From Lachnospiraceae bacterium (GTDB lineage Bacteria > Bacillota > Clostridia > Lachnospirales > Lachnospiraceae), in NCBI GenBank assembly GCA_016281555.1, contig JAEEIV010000005.1:1-33045 (forward strand): DNA of 33,045 nt. Reading direction: 5' to 3'. The notes below the pieces were generated by a model. That model saw only the letters and a program-made list of their open reading frames with translations. It was not told the origin of the DNA and ran no database searches. Made by a program: the position numbers and the translations under genes. Shown piece after piece: positions 1 through 5,956 of the stretch (positions within the stretch are counted from its first letter, which is position 1; every line of letters starts with the position of its first letter).

Positions 1-701
1 AGATAGACAGATAATGCTCTGCCTCCTTCGGGAATCTGTCTTTTCGTCTGATTCGCAGACCAGTTTTTCATATCATTCTTACGATCATCGAAAGCAGCGA
101 AAAAGGCGGATAATTCTCGTGAAGATTTTGATTTGCGTCTGAGTTCAGAGTTAAACCCTCGCGGTCTGCTATCATACAGCCACGCAAAATCCCAAGCGTC
201 ATATTGATTACTACTTAGAAATAAACCACCAATATCTTCAGCAATTCTGAAATAGTTCTGTTTTTCCCAGCTTAACGCAATACTGAGGGTCTCAAAGCAT
301 TCAACGGTTTGTCTTTTTGTCCTGCTTGCCCGATGAAAACCCTTTAATCCGAATAACAGGTTTTCGTACTTATCCCATAATGCGGTTTCTGCAGTATCAT
401 TGCCTTCCATGGCAAAGTACATAAGAAGTTCGGAAAGATGAAGATAGTTCCAACTCGAGTCAGGTTTCTTGCCCAGTAACTTTTGCTCAATAAGCTCCAG
501 GAACTCTTTGTTATCTGGAAAACATGAAATCAACTGGTAATCATACCATGCCCTTGTTCCCTCACACTGTGTATCAAAAGAAAGATTCCTCTCACAAGCC
601 CAAAGGACAAGTTCCCGATAACGCTCTGGGTTCTCCTGGACAGCAAGAATCCCTCGACCAAGACCTCGTTGAAATGCTTGCTTTACCTGATTTTTTGTCA
701 C
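1..701 (-). CDS. Uncharacterised protein, 3' end cut by window edge
   Basis: An open frame of 233 codons runs off the left edge without a stop. It starts at a GTG (699-701) preceded by a perfect GGAGG six bases upstream (708-712 on the plus strand). No ATG lies near this point and an in-frame TGA sits just upstream at 738-740, so the GTG start is well determined. The protein begins MTKNQVKQAFQRGLGRGIL and is rich in Trp, Leu, Glu and Arg, with motifs such as LVLWACERN and CEGTRAWYDYQL. It looks soluble and helical, with no signal peptide or membrane segment. I do not recognise the family and assign no function. Base composition is more AT-rich than the housekeeping genes to the right. It begins 25 bases after the tail fragment at 727-861 and on the same strand. 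In the insertion model given elsewhere it would be the gene that followed rlmD before the element arrived. Confidence 0.72.
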   Translation of the reverse strand, partial: MTKNQVKQAFQRGLGRGILAVQENPERYRELVLWACERNLSFDTQCEGTRAWYDYQLISCFPDNKEFLELIEQKLLGKKPDSSWNYLHLSELLMYFAMEGNDTAETALWDKYENLLFGLKGFHRASRTKRQTVECFETLSIALSWEKQNYFRIAEDIGGLFLSSNQYDAWDFAWLYDSRPRGFNSELRRKSKSSRELSAFFAAFDDRKNDMKNWSANQTKRQIPEGGRALSVY

Positions 702-726
702 AACTGACCTCCGAATGTGAGCAGTT

Positions 727-861
727 TCAGATCATCTGGAAATGCTTTAGCGCATTCTCTATGGCCTTTACCTTTTCTTCCGGACAGCCTGGCTGCCAGG
801 AATCCGGAGATTTCGCCTTATTATAGTTCTCCCGCTCGATGATGCCGTGTTGACGTTTCAC
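727..861 (-). pseudogene. Orphaned 3' end of RlmD-like C-terminal tail, behind a TAG
   Basis: Directly after the recombinase TAG (862-864) the same frame stays open for 44 codons to a TGA at 727-729. It reads VKRQHGIIERENYNKAKS and ends HFQMI. This matches the last 46 residues of RlmD here (VKREHGIIERENYNKPKS ... FFHMIA), and 23 bases around GGCATCATCGAGCGGGAG are identical. The amber codon replaces one residue (Thr506-type position in RlmD; I recall Gln at this position in relatives, which would be one C-to-T change from CAG). This is therefore a once-translated tail cut off by a nonsense mutation, or translated only by readthrough. Confidence 0.75.
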
Positions 862-1035
862 CTAGGCAATATTCAGATTCGTCACATGGAAACCATACTT
901 TTCCTGCACCCACGCCTGAATCTCTTTATATGTCGCCTTACTCTCCGCTGCCGTCAGATCCAGCTCATCCACATCGATCTGCACGCTGACATGATGCTTC
1001 GCCTCAGAAAGTTTGGACAAAAGACATACCGTCTC
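727..1035 (-). repeat. Diverged direct repeat, copy 1: rlmD-type 3' tail on the recombinase
   Basis: From codon 546 of the recombinase (GAGACGGTA at 1027-1035) to the TGA at 727 the sequence is homologous to 5957-6268, the 3' end of rlmD, in the same orientation. Upstream of GAGACGGTA the two genes are unrelated. Similarity is clear at protein level (ATYKEIQAWVQEKYGFHV against ATYKQIQEWVREKYGFHV) and patchy at DNA level. It is interpreted as the displaced original 3' end of an rlmD gene. The start of the repeat would then mark one attachment junction. Confidence 0.6.
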
Positions 1036-2670
1036 GAGCATCCCAGAACTTTCCAATGCGATTTCCCTGACCTCTCCTTCATCCGTGGGGATTGGAAACG
1101 TGAACACGATTTTCTTGATCCAGCACCCATTCTTCGGCTTCTCGGTATAGATCTCGACATAATCGATTATGGTTCGCATCAGTTCTTTCTGTTCCGCCTC
1201 GTTACAGCTAAAGTATACCTTATCGAAAGTGATAAGTAAACGATATATATTCTCTTCGGTTAGCTGCTCCTGTCGGATCGTGTGGATCTGATCCCATATG
1301 GACTCTTTCTCTTCCTCGATCTCCCCTATCAGGCCATACTGCTCATCATAGCGTCGTTGAAGGTCCTGCAGTTTCTCTTCAAAAAACGGATCCGCATCTT
1401 CCAACCCGTCCATCTGCTGCTCCAGGCGCCTTTTTACGCTCTGGGCCCGCCTCATCCTCTCATCGGCGTATTCCAACTGTTTTTCCAATTCCGAAGTGTC
1501 AACCGTCTTCCCGATTCTGCTCTTGATGGCATCGACAAACATCGGCCGGTTGACCATGGCAGAAACGACCTTTGCGACCAGGCTGTTTAGTTCTTCCTGC
1601 TCAATGTTGGTTCGAAAACTGCACTTATGCCCGGTGGCGTCCTTTGTGTTCTTGCAATAATAGTAGTACCTGACGGTCTTCCTTCCTCTGTCCTTGATGA
1701 TGTTGCCGTAGAGGGCTTTCCCGCAGAGGGGGCATCTTATGAGCCCGGACAGGATGTGTGCGTGCTCCGGATCATTGACCGTCTCCCGCCGATAGCCGGT
1801 CATTTGCCTTTTTTTCTGCGCGAGATTCCAATCGGTTTCGCTGACGATCGCTTCATGCTGTCCGTCATACATCGGAAACTCGCTCTTTCTAACCACGTGC
1901 ATCTCGTTTCGGGTGCCGATCCTCTTCTCGATTTTGCGCCTTCCGTAAGCAATCTTGCCCATGTAAACCGGATTGTCCAGAACGTCTTTGATGAAGGTCG
2001 TGGAAAACCCGGGGATCGTGTTGTTCTGCCGGGTCTTTTTGACATATCCGTTCTTGTTCAGATAGGAGGCAATCCCCTTAACACCCTCGTTGGTATGAAC
2101 GTACCGATCGAAAATGATTCTGATCACGTCGACTTCGTCTTCCGCGATCTTCAGTTCCCCATCAACCAGTTTGTATCCGTATGGGGCAAATCCGCCATTC
2201 CATTTTCCTTCTTTTGCCTTCTGTGCCCGGCCTGCCATGGTCTGCGTCCGGATGTTCTCACGCTCGATCTCCGCCACTGCTGAAAGGACGGAGATCATCA
2301 GTTTGCCGGAATCCTTCGAACTGTCAATGCCGTCTTCGACGCAGATCAGGTTGACGCCGAAGTCCTGCATGAGCTGAAGGGAGTTCAACACGTCCGCCGC
2401 GTTCCGGCCAAAGCGGGACAGCTTATATACCAGGACATAGGACACGCCGTCCCTGCCCTCCTGGATGTCCTTCAGCATCCGCTGGAATTCCTTCCTGCCC
2501 TGAATGTTCTTGCCGGAGAATCCCTCGTCGGAGTATTCCCCCGCCACCTCCATCTCCTGGAACTCCGCATACTTCCGGAGTTTGTCCCTCTGGGCATCCA
2601 GACTGTACCCGTCCACCTGCATCGCGGTGGAAACACGGGTGTAGATGTAACACTTTATCTGCTGATTCAC
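862..2670 (-). CDS. Large serine recombinase with RlmD-like C-terminal tail
   Basis: A 602-aa site-specific serine recombinase of the clostridial mobile-element type, which cuts and rejoins attachment sites. The resolvase catalytic domain spans about residues 5-150, with nucleophile Ser14 in YTRVS and the arginine-bearing motifs YKLSRFGRN and ERENIRTQ. A recombinase domain follows (about 160-290), then a zinc ribbon with Cys313, Cys316, Cys339 and Cys350, then a Glu/Arg-rich coiled coil (about 393-465). From residue 546 (ETVCLLSK) onward the protein matches the end of RlmD instead of continuing as a typical recombinase. It ends at a TAG that truncates this tail by about 45 residues. The ATG overlaps the stop of the upstream HTH gene by four bases, so the two are translationally coupled. 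The catalytic parts look intact. Loss of the tail end may or may not matter, because the tail is probably foreign to the enzyme. Confidence 0.93.
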   Translation of the reverse strand: MNQQIKCYIYTRVSTAMQVDGYSLDAQRDKLRKYAEFQEMEVAGEYSDEGFSGKNIQGRKEFQRMLKDIQEGRDGVSYVLVYKLSRFGRNAADVLNSLQLMQDFGVNLICVEDGIDSSKDSGKLMISVLSAVAEIERENIRTQTMAGRAQKAKEGKWNGGFAPYGYKLVDGELKIAEDEVDVIRIIFDRYVHTNEGVKGIASYLNKNGYVKKTRQNNTIPGFSTTFIKDVLDNPVYMGKIAYGRRKIEKRIGTRNEMHVVRKSEFPMYDGQHEAIVSETDWNLAQKKRQMTGYRRETVNDPEHAHILSGLIRCPLCGKALYGNIIKDRGRKTVRYYYYCKNTKDATGHKCSFRTNIEQEELNSLVAKVVSAMVNRPMFVDAIKSRIGKTVDTSELEKQLEYADERMRRAQSVKRRLEQQMDGLEDADPFFEEKLQDLQRRYDEQYGLIGEIEEEKESIWDQIHTIRQEQLTEENIYRLLITFDKVYFSCNEAEQKELMRTIIDYVEIYTEKPKNGCWIKKIVFTFPIPTDEGEVREIALESSGMLETVCLLSKLSEAKHHVSVQIDVDELDLTAAESKATYKEIQAWVQEKYGFHVTNLNIA

Positions 2671-2912
2671 TTGCTCTCTCCTTCGGTTTCAGAATTCACG
2701 GATGCCGCACCGGTATCGCCCTCTCCCTTTTTCGAGAGCAGTTCGATCCGGATGTAGTATTCCAGTAACCGGATCAGGTAATCCGGTGCATGCCTTCCGT
2801 CCCTCTCCCATTCGGACATGGTCCGATAAGGGATCTTGAAATACTCGCAGAACTCCTTCCGGTTCATCCCGGTGCTCTTTCTCAGTTCCTTGATCCTGGC
2901 AGCCTTGTCCAT
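2667..2912 (-). CDS. Small helix-turn-helix protein, coupled to the recombinase
   Basis: An 81-aa protein beginning MDKAARIKELRKSTGMNRK. The Cro/XRE-like fold is seen in ELRKSTGMNRKEFCEYF followed by IPYRTMSEWERDGR, the usual helix-turn-helix with a recognition helix ending in a Trp-Glu motif. It then has LIRLLEYYIRI and an acidic, disordered C-terminus. The start at 2912 is chosen because GGGAGG lies six bases upstream. The longer frame to 2954 has no such site and would overlap the promoter. The stop overlaps the recombinase start (ATGA), so the two proteins are probably made in fixed ratio. A likely role is to regulate the recombinase or act as its directionality partner. That role is inferred from context, not shown by sequence. 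Confidence 0.8.
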   Translation of the reverse strand: MDKAARIKELRKSTGMNRKEFCEYFKIPYRTMSEWERDGRHAPDYLIRLLEYYIRIELLSKKGEGDTGAASVNSETEGESK

Positions 2913-2944
2913 AAAACGCCTCCCATTGTTTCTGATGTGATCAT

Positions 2945-2973
2945 AGTATAGCACATCTTTATAAAGAACACAA
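2945..2973 (-). promoter_or_regulatory. Sigma-70-type promoter for HTH-recombinase operon
   Basis: On the minus strand TTGTGT (2968-2973) and TATACT (2945-2950) are separated by 17 bases, 33 bases ahead of the HTH start codon. The -10 box matches consensus at five of six positions. It lies just past the stop of the 77-aa gene, so the recombinase operon need not depend on the upstream attenuated transcript. Confidence 0.55.
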
Positions 2974-2990
2974 TGTGTCTTTTTTTGTTT

Positions 2991-3224
2991 TTATTCTGTT
3001 CCTGTTTTTTCTTTTGGAGGTGTGACCACTTCCAGGTACCTTCGGTATCGTTCTTCCGCCTTCTTAAGATGCCTCCACTTGTCCTTAAGCGGTTCAAAGC
3101 GGACACGAAGCGTCTGAAGACCTGCCAGCACCTTGCGGCCGTACTTCAGGATCAGTTTCGTCATCACGTCGATGCACCGGTCGAAAGCGGCGCGGTCTTC
3201 CGGGTTCTCCATTTTTTTACTCAT
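2991..3224 (-). CDS. Small basic uncharacterised protein (77 aa) of the element
   Basis: The protein starts MSKKMENPEDRAAFDRCID at 3224, with AAGGAG ten bases upstream. The longer frame to 3290 would start inside the terminator-like hairpin and is rejected. The sequence is Lys/Arg/Glu-rich and probably helical (VMTKLILKYGRKVLAGLQTLRVRFEPLKDKWRHLKKAEERYRRYL in outline), with no signal peptide. It resembles small accessory proteins found next to recombinases in clostridial elements, but I cannot name a family. It lies directly downstream of the leader/terminator at 3258-3497 and is the gene that structure would control. Confidence 0.6.
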   Translation of the reverse strand: MSKKMENPEDRAAFDRCIDVMTKLILKYGRKVLAGLQTLRVRFEPLKDKWRHLKKAEERYRRYLEVVTPPKEKTGTE

Positions 3225-3257
3225 TTTCTTTTTTCTCCTTCCCCTGTCGGAACGGGA

Positions 3258-3333
3258 ACAAAAAAAACGCACCGTACCAATCCAAACCAAAGAAGGGGGA
3301 ACCCATCCTTGAAAAGAGATTAGTACGATGCGT
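3258..3333 (-). terminator. Strong intrinsic terminator / attenuator with 16-bp stem
   Basis: On the minus strand ACGCATCGTACTAATC (3318-3333) pairs over all 16 positions, two of them G-U, with GATTGGTACGGTGCGT (3267-3282). The second arm runs straight into eight T's. The 35-base loop holds a further small stem (AAGG ... CCTT with GGG/CCC). It ends 34 bases before the start codon of the 77-aa gene, so it either terminates a small RNA or attenuates that gene. Confidence 0.72.
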
Positions 3334-3413
3334 GAACAGTTAAGCAGACCTCTGGGCGGCGGTCGGATACGTCAAGGCGGTTTATACCGACGGCCTACAA
3401 ATACGGCGAGCGC

Positions 3414-3449
3414 TTACCGGTTCGTTTTTTCCCGGCCAATAACAGACAT
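3414..3449 (-). CDS. Possible 11-aa leader peptide
   Basis: An ATG with GGAAGG about eight to nine bases upstream opens an 11-codon frame, MSVIGREKTNR, that ends in TAA. It sits inside the structured transcript and ahead of the terminator, as attenuation leader peptides do. The short length makes chance occurrence quite possible. Confidence 0.25.
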   Translation of the reverse strand: MSVIGREKTNR

Positions 3450-3502
3450 CGTCACCGCCTTCCGGAACCGGAATGAGGTGCCTTTAGCACGGCGGCAAGG
3501 TC

Positions 3503-3531
3503 ATTCTACAACACGTGGTGTCATTTGTCAA
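3503..3531 (-). promoter_or_regulatory. Near-consensus sigma-70 promoter
   Basis: On the minus strand a perfect TTGACA (3526-3531) and TAGAAT (3503-3508) have a 17-base spacer that contains ACACCACGTGTTG, with a CACGTG palindrome that could serve as an operator. It is the strongest-looking promoter in the left region and starts the structured RNA. Confidence 0.65.
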
Positions 3532-3691
3532 GAGAAAAATCGAAAATTTGTTCGGTTGTTAAGTGTTCGTCCTTACCTGAGGGGTTTGGGGTCGTCCCCA
3601 AAATCCTGCGCAAGTGGACCAGAGGTTCCCTTGGGCGATGCTTGCAATCCCCCTGACGGAGCCCTTTTAAGGATCGTTATACCGGTAAAAG

Positions 3692-3758
3692 AGTTATACC
3701 GATTCCCGGAAAGCGGCCCGCTTTTGCAGGCTTTTTCGCAAAAGAAATCGGTATAACT
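3692..3758. repeat. Nested inverted repeat with GTTATACCGAT arms
   Basis: AGTTATACCGATT (3692-3704) and AATCGGTATAACT (3746-3758) are perfect 13-bp complements. Inside them CTTTTGC (3721-3727) pairs with GCAAAAG (3738-3744). Further copies of the arm sequence lie at 3676 and 3801, so this may be a binding-site array or the remnant of a small non-autonomous element. It lacks a T-tract on either strand, which argues against a terminator. Confidence 0.55.
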
Positions 3759-3815
3759 TTTCTGAATAGTGATCCATTAAAAATGGTTTTAGCGCAGTTT
3801 ATCGGTATAACAAAC

Positions 3816-3995
3816 TCACTTCAATCCGTACAATCGGCGCAGCAGATCGTCATCATTGACCTTGCAAATCTCTCTTTCATAAGGAGAAAGCGGTTCCTAA
3901 GAGACCGCCTTAATAGTCTTTCGCTTCATTTCAAGATCGGCAAATGGATATTGGCCTCTTCTCCTTGCATGGTAAAACACATTACCCACGAACAT
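3816..3995 (-). pseudogene. Possible decayed small gene with in-frame TAG
   Basis: Read from ATG at 3993-3995, the frame gives MFVGNVFYHARRRGQYPFAD ... TIKAVS, then a TAG (3897-3899). It continues EPLSPYEREICKVNDDDLLR and closes at a TGA after LYGLK, 58 sense codons in all. The part after the TAG is protein-like in composition (charged, Tyr/Leu-rich helices). No Shine-Dalgarno site precedes the ATG. I do not recognise the family. It may equally be chance. Confidence 0.3.
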
Positions 3996-4051
3996 TTTTA
4001 CATACTAGTCACTATTCGGTATCAATCCCATGATGAAAAGTACGAAAGATG

Positions 4052-4084
4052 AGGGAGCTCCGAAATCGGAGCTCCCTGTTTTTA
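4052..4084. terminator. Intrinsic terminator, probably bidirectional
   Basis: AGGGAGCTCCG (4052-4062) and CGGAGCTCCCT (4067-4077) form a perfect 11-bp stem with a 4-base loop. GTTTTTAT follows on the plus strand, and on the minus strand it is preceded by AAAAAC and followed by CATCTTT. It lies 37 bases past the stop of the membrane-anchored protein gene, which it most likely ends. Confidence 0.7.
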
Positions 4085-4114
4085 TACGCAAACCAACAGC
4101 TCATGAACAACAAA

Positions 4115-4930
4115 TCAGTTTGACTTCGGTTTTCTTCGTAATCTAAAGAAAATCATCACTCCTCCGACAATGAGCATTGCCGCAATCGTACCTCCAACCG
4201 CGAGAGTCCACGTTGGAAACGGCTTTTCATGCAAGGAAAGGTTCAGATCCAATCCGCCGTATACCAGTTGTCCGCCGTTCGCTTCCATCGCGGCTTTTAT
4301 TTCTTCCTGATTTCTCCGGATTTCCGAGAGCACCTCTTCTCCGGTCGGTAATTCGCGATAATCTGTCACTTTCAAATAGTCTTCATTGAAGAAAATCGGT
4401 GCCGTAACGTGGATGACTCGTTCATCGCCTCGGAAGGAATAATGCAGGAAATAGTCCCTTCCGTACATTGAAACGGAAACGTCTCCCTTTTCACCAGCCT
4501 TCCGGATCAGTTCACGCATTTTTTGGACGGCCCGGACGAAAACTACAGATTCCGCGCCCCCTCCGCTCGACAGAGACCCATTATTAGCAACGTAAATCTG
4601 GAAAGAAGATACAGGGGTTTGTTCTTCCGTTTCAACGACAAAGTAATAATATGCCAGCGACGACCGGCACTCCTGAAGCGACGCGGCCGTTTCGGAAACG
4701 TTCAATTGTTCCACCCGAAATCCTTCCCCCATTTGAAGTGTTTTCAAATTCACGGATTTAGGGAGACCAAGCATTCCGGCTGTTTCACGAAACGTTTCCA
4801 TTCCATCCGTTTCGGCATATGATAGCACATCTTCCGGAATCGCATTTTCTTCGGCTAAGACGCTTTCGCAAAGAATAAACAACAAAAGAACTGAAAGAAA
4901 CAACACGCTAGTTTTTTTAAGTATTCTCAT
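4115..4930 (-). CDS. Secreted, membrane-anchored protein of unknown function
   Basis: A 271-aa protein with a signal peptide (residues 1-26: Arg-Lys start, long Leu/Phe core, cleavage near SVLA-EEN) and an extracytoplasmic body. One membrane helix lies near residues 235-258, followed by RLRRKPKSN, so it should sit on the outer face of the membrane with a short cytoplasmic tail. The body has YYYFVVETEEQ and YGRDYFLHYSF segments. I do not recognise the domain. The second Met of an ATGATG pair is chosen because AAGGAG lies six bases before it. It follows the cysteine peptidase gene by 48 bases in the same orientation and probably shares its promoter. A role as anchor, inhibitor or immunity partner for the peptidase is only an inference from that pairing. 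Confidence 0.75.
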   Translation of the reverse strand: MRILKKTSVLFLSVLLLFILCESVLAEENAIPEDVLSYAETDGMETFRETAGMLGLPKSVNLKTLQMGEGFRVEQLNVSETAASLQECRSSLAYYYFVVETEEQTPVSSFQIYVANNGSLSSGGGAESVVFVRAVQKMRELIRKAGEKGDVSVSMYGRDYFLHYSFRGDERVIHVTAPIFFNEDYLKVTDYRELPTGEEVLSEIRRNQEEIKAAMEANGGQLVYGGLDLNLSLHEKPFPTWTLAVGGTIAAMLIVGGVMIFFRLRRKPKSN

Positions 4931-4978
4931 CATTATCTCCTTTCTCAACCACGTCTTTCTCTTCTCAAGCATCAATAT

Positions 4979-5542
4979 TTAATATATCGAATCTATAGAT
5001 TCTGCCCAAAAATACGACAAATTGCTTACAAAGGCGGAATAGTCAATATACTGGTATGAATTATAAGCAGGATCCATACAGATCACTTGATCTACCCCGA
5101 ATGAATTAGTTCGATATCCCTGGACAAGAACTATGTGTCCAATTCCTGAATAATAAACACACCCCGCTACGATTGGTCTATGGAATGTATAGCTTTCTGA
5201 TTGAATACCCTGATAACTCAAATGTCCGGAAACGACGTGATTATTGAGTCCGTACGACGTTAATCCGCCTGCCATTGTACTCATCGGTACAACGGTATTC
5301 GAATAACTGCCAATAGTCGTATAGCAATAATTCGCTTGTGTAATGCTTCCTCCGTAATAATTCACTGTTGAAGCTCCGCATGCCGCCCAACACCAATTAG
5401 ATAGGCTTTGAGTTACAATAGGAACACCGATACTGTAATTCGACGGAATAGCAAAAACAGGAAGTGAAAACTGAACTGACAATAAAAGGGTCGACATCAC
5501 GATGCTGAAAAACCAGATTACCTTCTTTTTGAATTTCGACAT
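4979..5542 (-). CDS. Secreted papain-like cysteine peptidase (C39/C70-like)
   Basis: A 187-aa exported protein with an N-terminal signal peptide (about 1-31, KFKKK then a hydrophobic core, ending PVFA). The mature part has the hallmarks of a small papain-fold peptidase: QSLSNWCWAAC, giving oxyanion Gln45 and nucleophile Cys51, then GHIVLVQGY with His136, then CMDPAYN with Asp157. The Gln-x5-Cys-Trp-Ala-Ala pattern is typical of AvrRpt2-like (C70) and C39-like proteins, so hydrolysis of peptides outside the cell is likely. The start at 5542 is set by GGAGG eight bases upstream. The gene is markedly more AT-rich than the chromosome-like genes to the right, which suggests transfer. The next gene on the strand encodes a membrane-anchored secreted protein. 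The alternative of a bacteriocin-leader peptidase is less likely because there is no ABC transporter. Confidence 0.85.
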   Translation of the reverse strand: MSKFKKKVIWFFSIVMSTLLLSVQFSLPVFAIPSNYSIGVPIVTQSLSNWCWAACGASTVNYYGGSITQANYCYTTIGSYSNTVVPMSTMAGGLTSYGLNNHVVSGHLSYQGIQSESYTFHRPIVAGCVYYSGIGHIVLVQGYRTNSFGVDQVICMDPAYNSYQYIDYSAFVSNLSYFWAESIDSIY

Positions 5543-5722
5543 TTCAGATACCTCCGCTTCATACATTATTAAGAACAAACCCGATTATTACTTTTATGCC
5601 TTTTTTCTTTTTCATGACCTCTTCGATAGTGCACCCTAGGTTGCTCGCTGCGATGGGGAAGTGCCTGCAATACGACTGTGATTGAATCAGGGAGTGATCA
5701 AGACATCCACCGCTCGATTTCA

Positions 5723-5752
5723 ACATAGCAGAAGGGAGCGATAGATGTCAAG
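5723..5752 (-). promoter_or_regulatory. Promoter for secreted peptidase gene
   Basis: On the minus strand a perfect TTGACA (5747-5752) is followed after 18 bases by TATGTT (5723-5728). The transcript would carry a 5' leader of roughly 175 bases before the peptidase start codon, long enough for post-transcriptional control. Confidence 0.5.
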
Positions 5753-5922
5753 GGTTATTTGTGATTTTTTTGGATTTTAACAAATTAACAGGGCAACAGT
5801 TTGAAACAACCTCGATCTTTACACGATTTGCGCGAAATACTAGAATGATATACTCTATTAAATGAATTATTTAGCAAGCATCGTCTCACGAGCGCACTAC
5901 GCCCCATTCGACAAGAGAGACT

Positions 5923-5938
5923 TTGGGGACTGCCCCAA
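5923..5938 (-). terminator. Short hairpin after rlmD
   Basis: TTGGGG-CAGT-CCCCAA on the minus strand begins 18 bases after the rlmD stop. The stem is only six base pairs and the T-tract is poor (AGTCTCTCTTG). A similar hairpin, TTTGGGG-ACGA-CCCCAAA, occurs at 3585-3602. It could be a weak terminator or a repeated element feature. Confidence 0.35.
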
Positions 5939-5956
5939 CCCCCGCTGCATTCATTC

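Larger units (their letters stand above)
3258..3497 (-). ncRNA. Candidate structured leader or small RNA (~240 nt)
   Basis: A near-consensus promoter (3503-3531) and a strong intrinsic terminator (to about 3258) define a discrete minus-strand transcript with no sizeable ORF. Its 5' part can fold: GCCGCC near the start pairs with GGCGG 30 bases on, enclosing GUGC/GCAC and an UUCCGG/CCGGAA palindrome. Later stems include GUCGG/CCGAC and CAGA/UCUG. An 11-codon ORF with a Shine-Dalgarno site lies in the middle. Either it is an independent regulatory RNA of the element, or an attenuator leader for the 77-aa gene. I could not match it to a known RNA family. Confidence 0.45.
3534..4051. other. AT-rich non-coding stretch with hairpins and GGTATAAC repeats
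   Basis: No convincing intact gene lies here. It holds a hairpin TTTGGGG-TCGT-CCCCAAA (3585-3602). It also has four copies of an 11-mer ATCGGTATAAC or its complement (3676-3686 with one change, 3693-3703, 3747-3757, 3801-3811). The middle two form 13-bp arms around a second inverted repeat CTTTTGC/GCAAAAG (3721-3744). A decayed small minus-strand ORF occupies 3816-3995. The plus-strand frame 3783-4052 has no Shine-Dalgarno site and an unconvincing sequence, and is not called. Confidence 0.5.
5543..5956. other. AT-rich intergenic region between peptidase and rlmD
   Basis: It contains the long 5' leader (~180 bases) and promoter of the peptidase gene and a hairpin close to the end of rlmD. Otherwise it is low-complexity AT-rich sequence without a credible ORF. 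A weak plus-strand TTGCGC ... TATACT pair near 5830-5860 has only a 15-base spacer and is not called. Confidence 0.5.

Noticed and set aside
2667-3224. Toxin-antitoxin pair formed by the HTH protein and the 77-aa protein
   Set aside because: A promoter separates the two genes, the HTH gene is coupled to the recombinase instead, and the 77-aa protein shows no toxin motif.
3783-4052. 89-codon plus-strand ORF ending at the terminator hairpin 4052
   Set aside because: No Shine-Dalgarno site, no recognisable features, and it overlaps the GGTATAAC repeats. Ending at the hairpin is probably coincidence.
3585-5938. Hairpins TTTGGGG-CCCCAAA at 3585 and TTGGGG-CCCCAA at 5923 as the ends of the mobile element
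   Set aside because: The stems are short, low-complexity and not flanked by target duplications. The rlmD-tail direct repeat explains the boundaries better.
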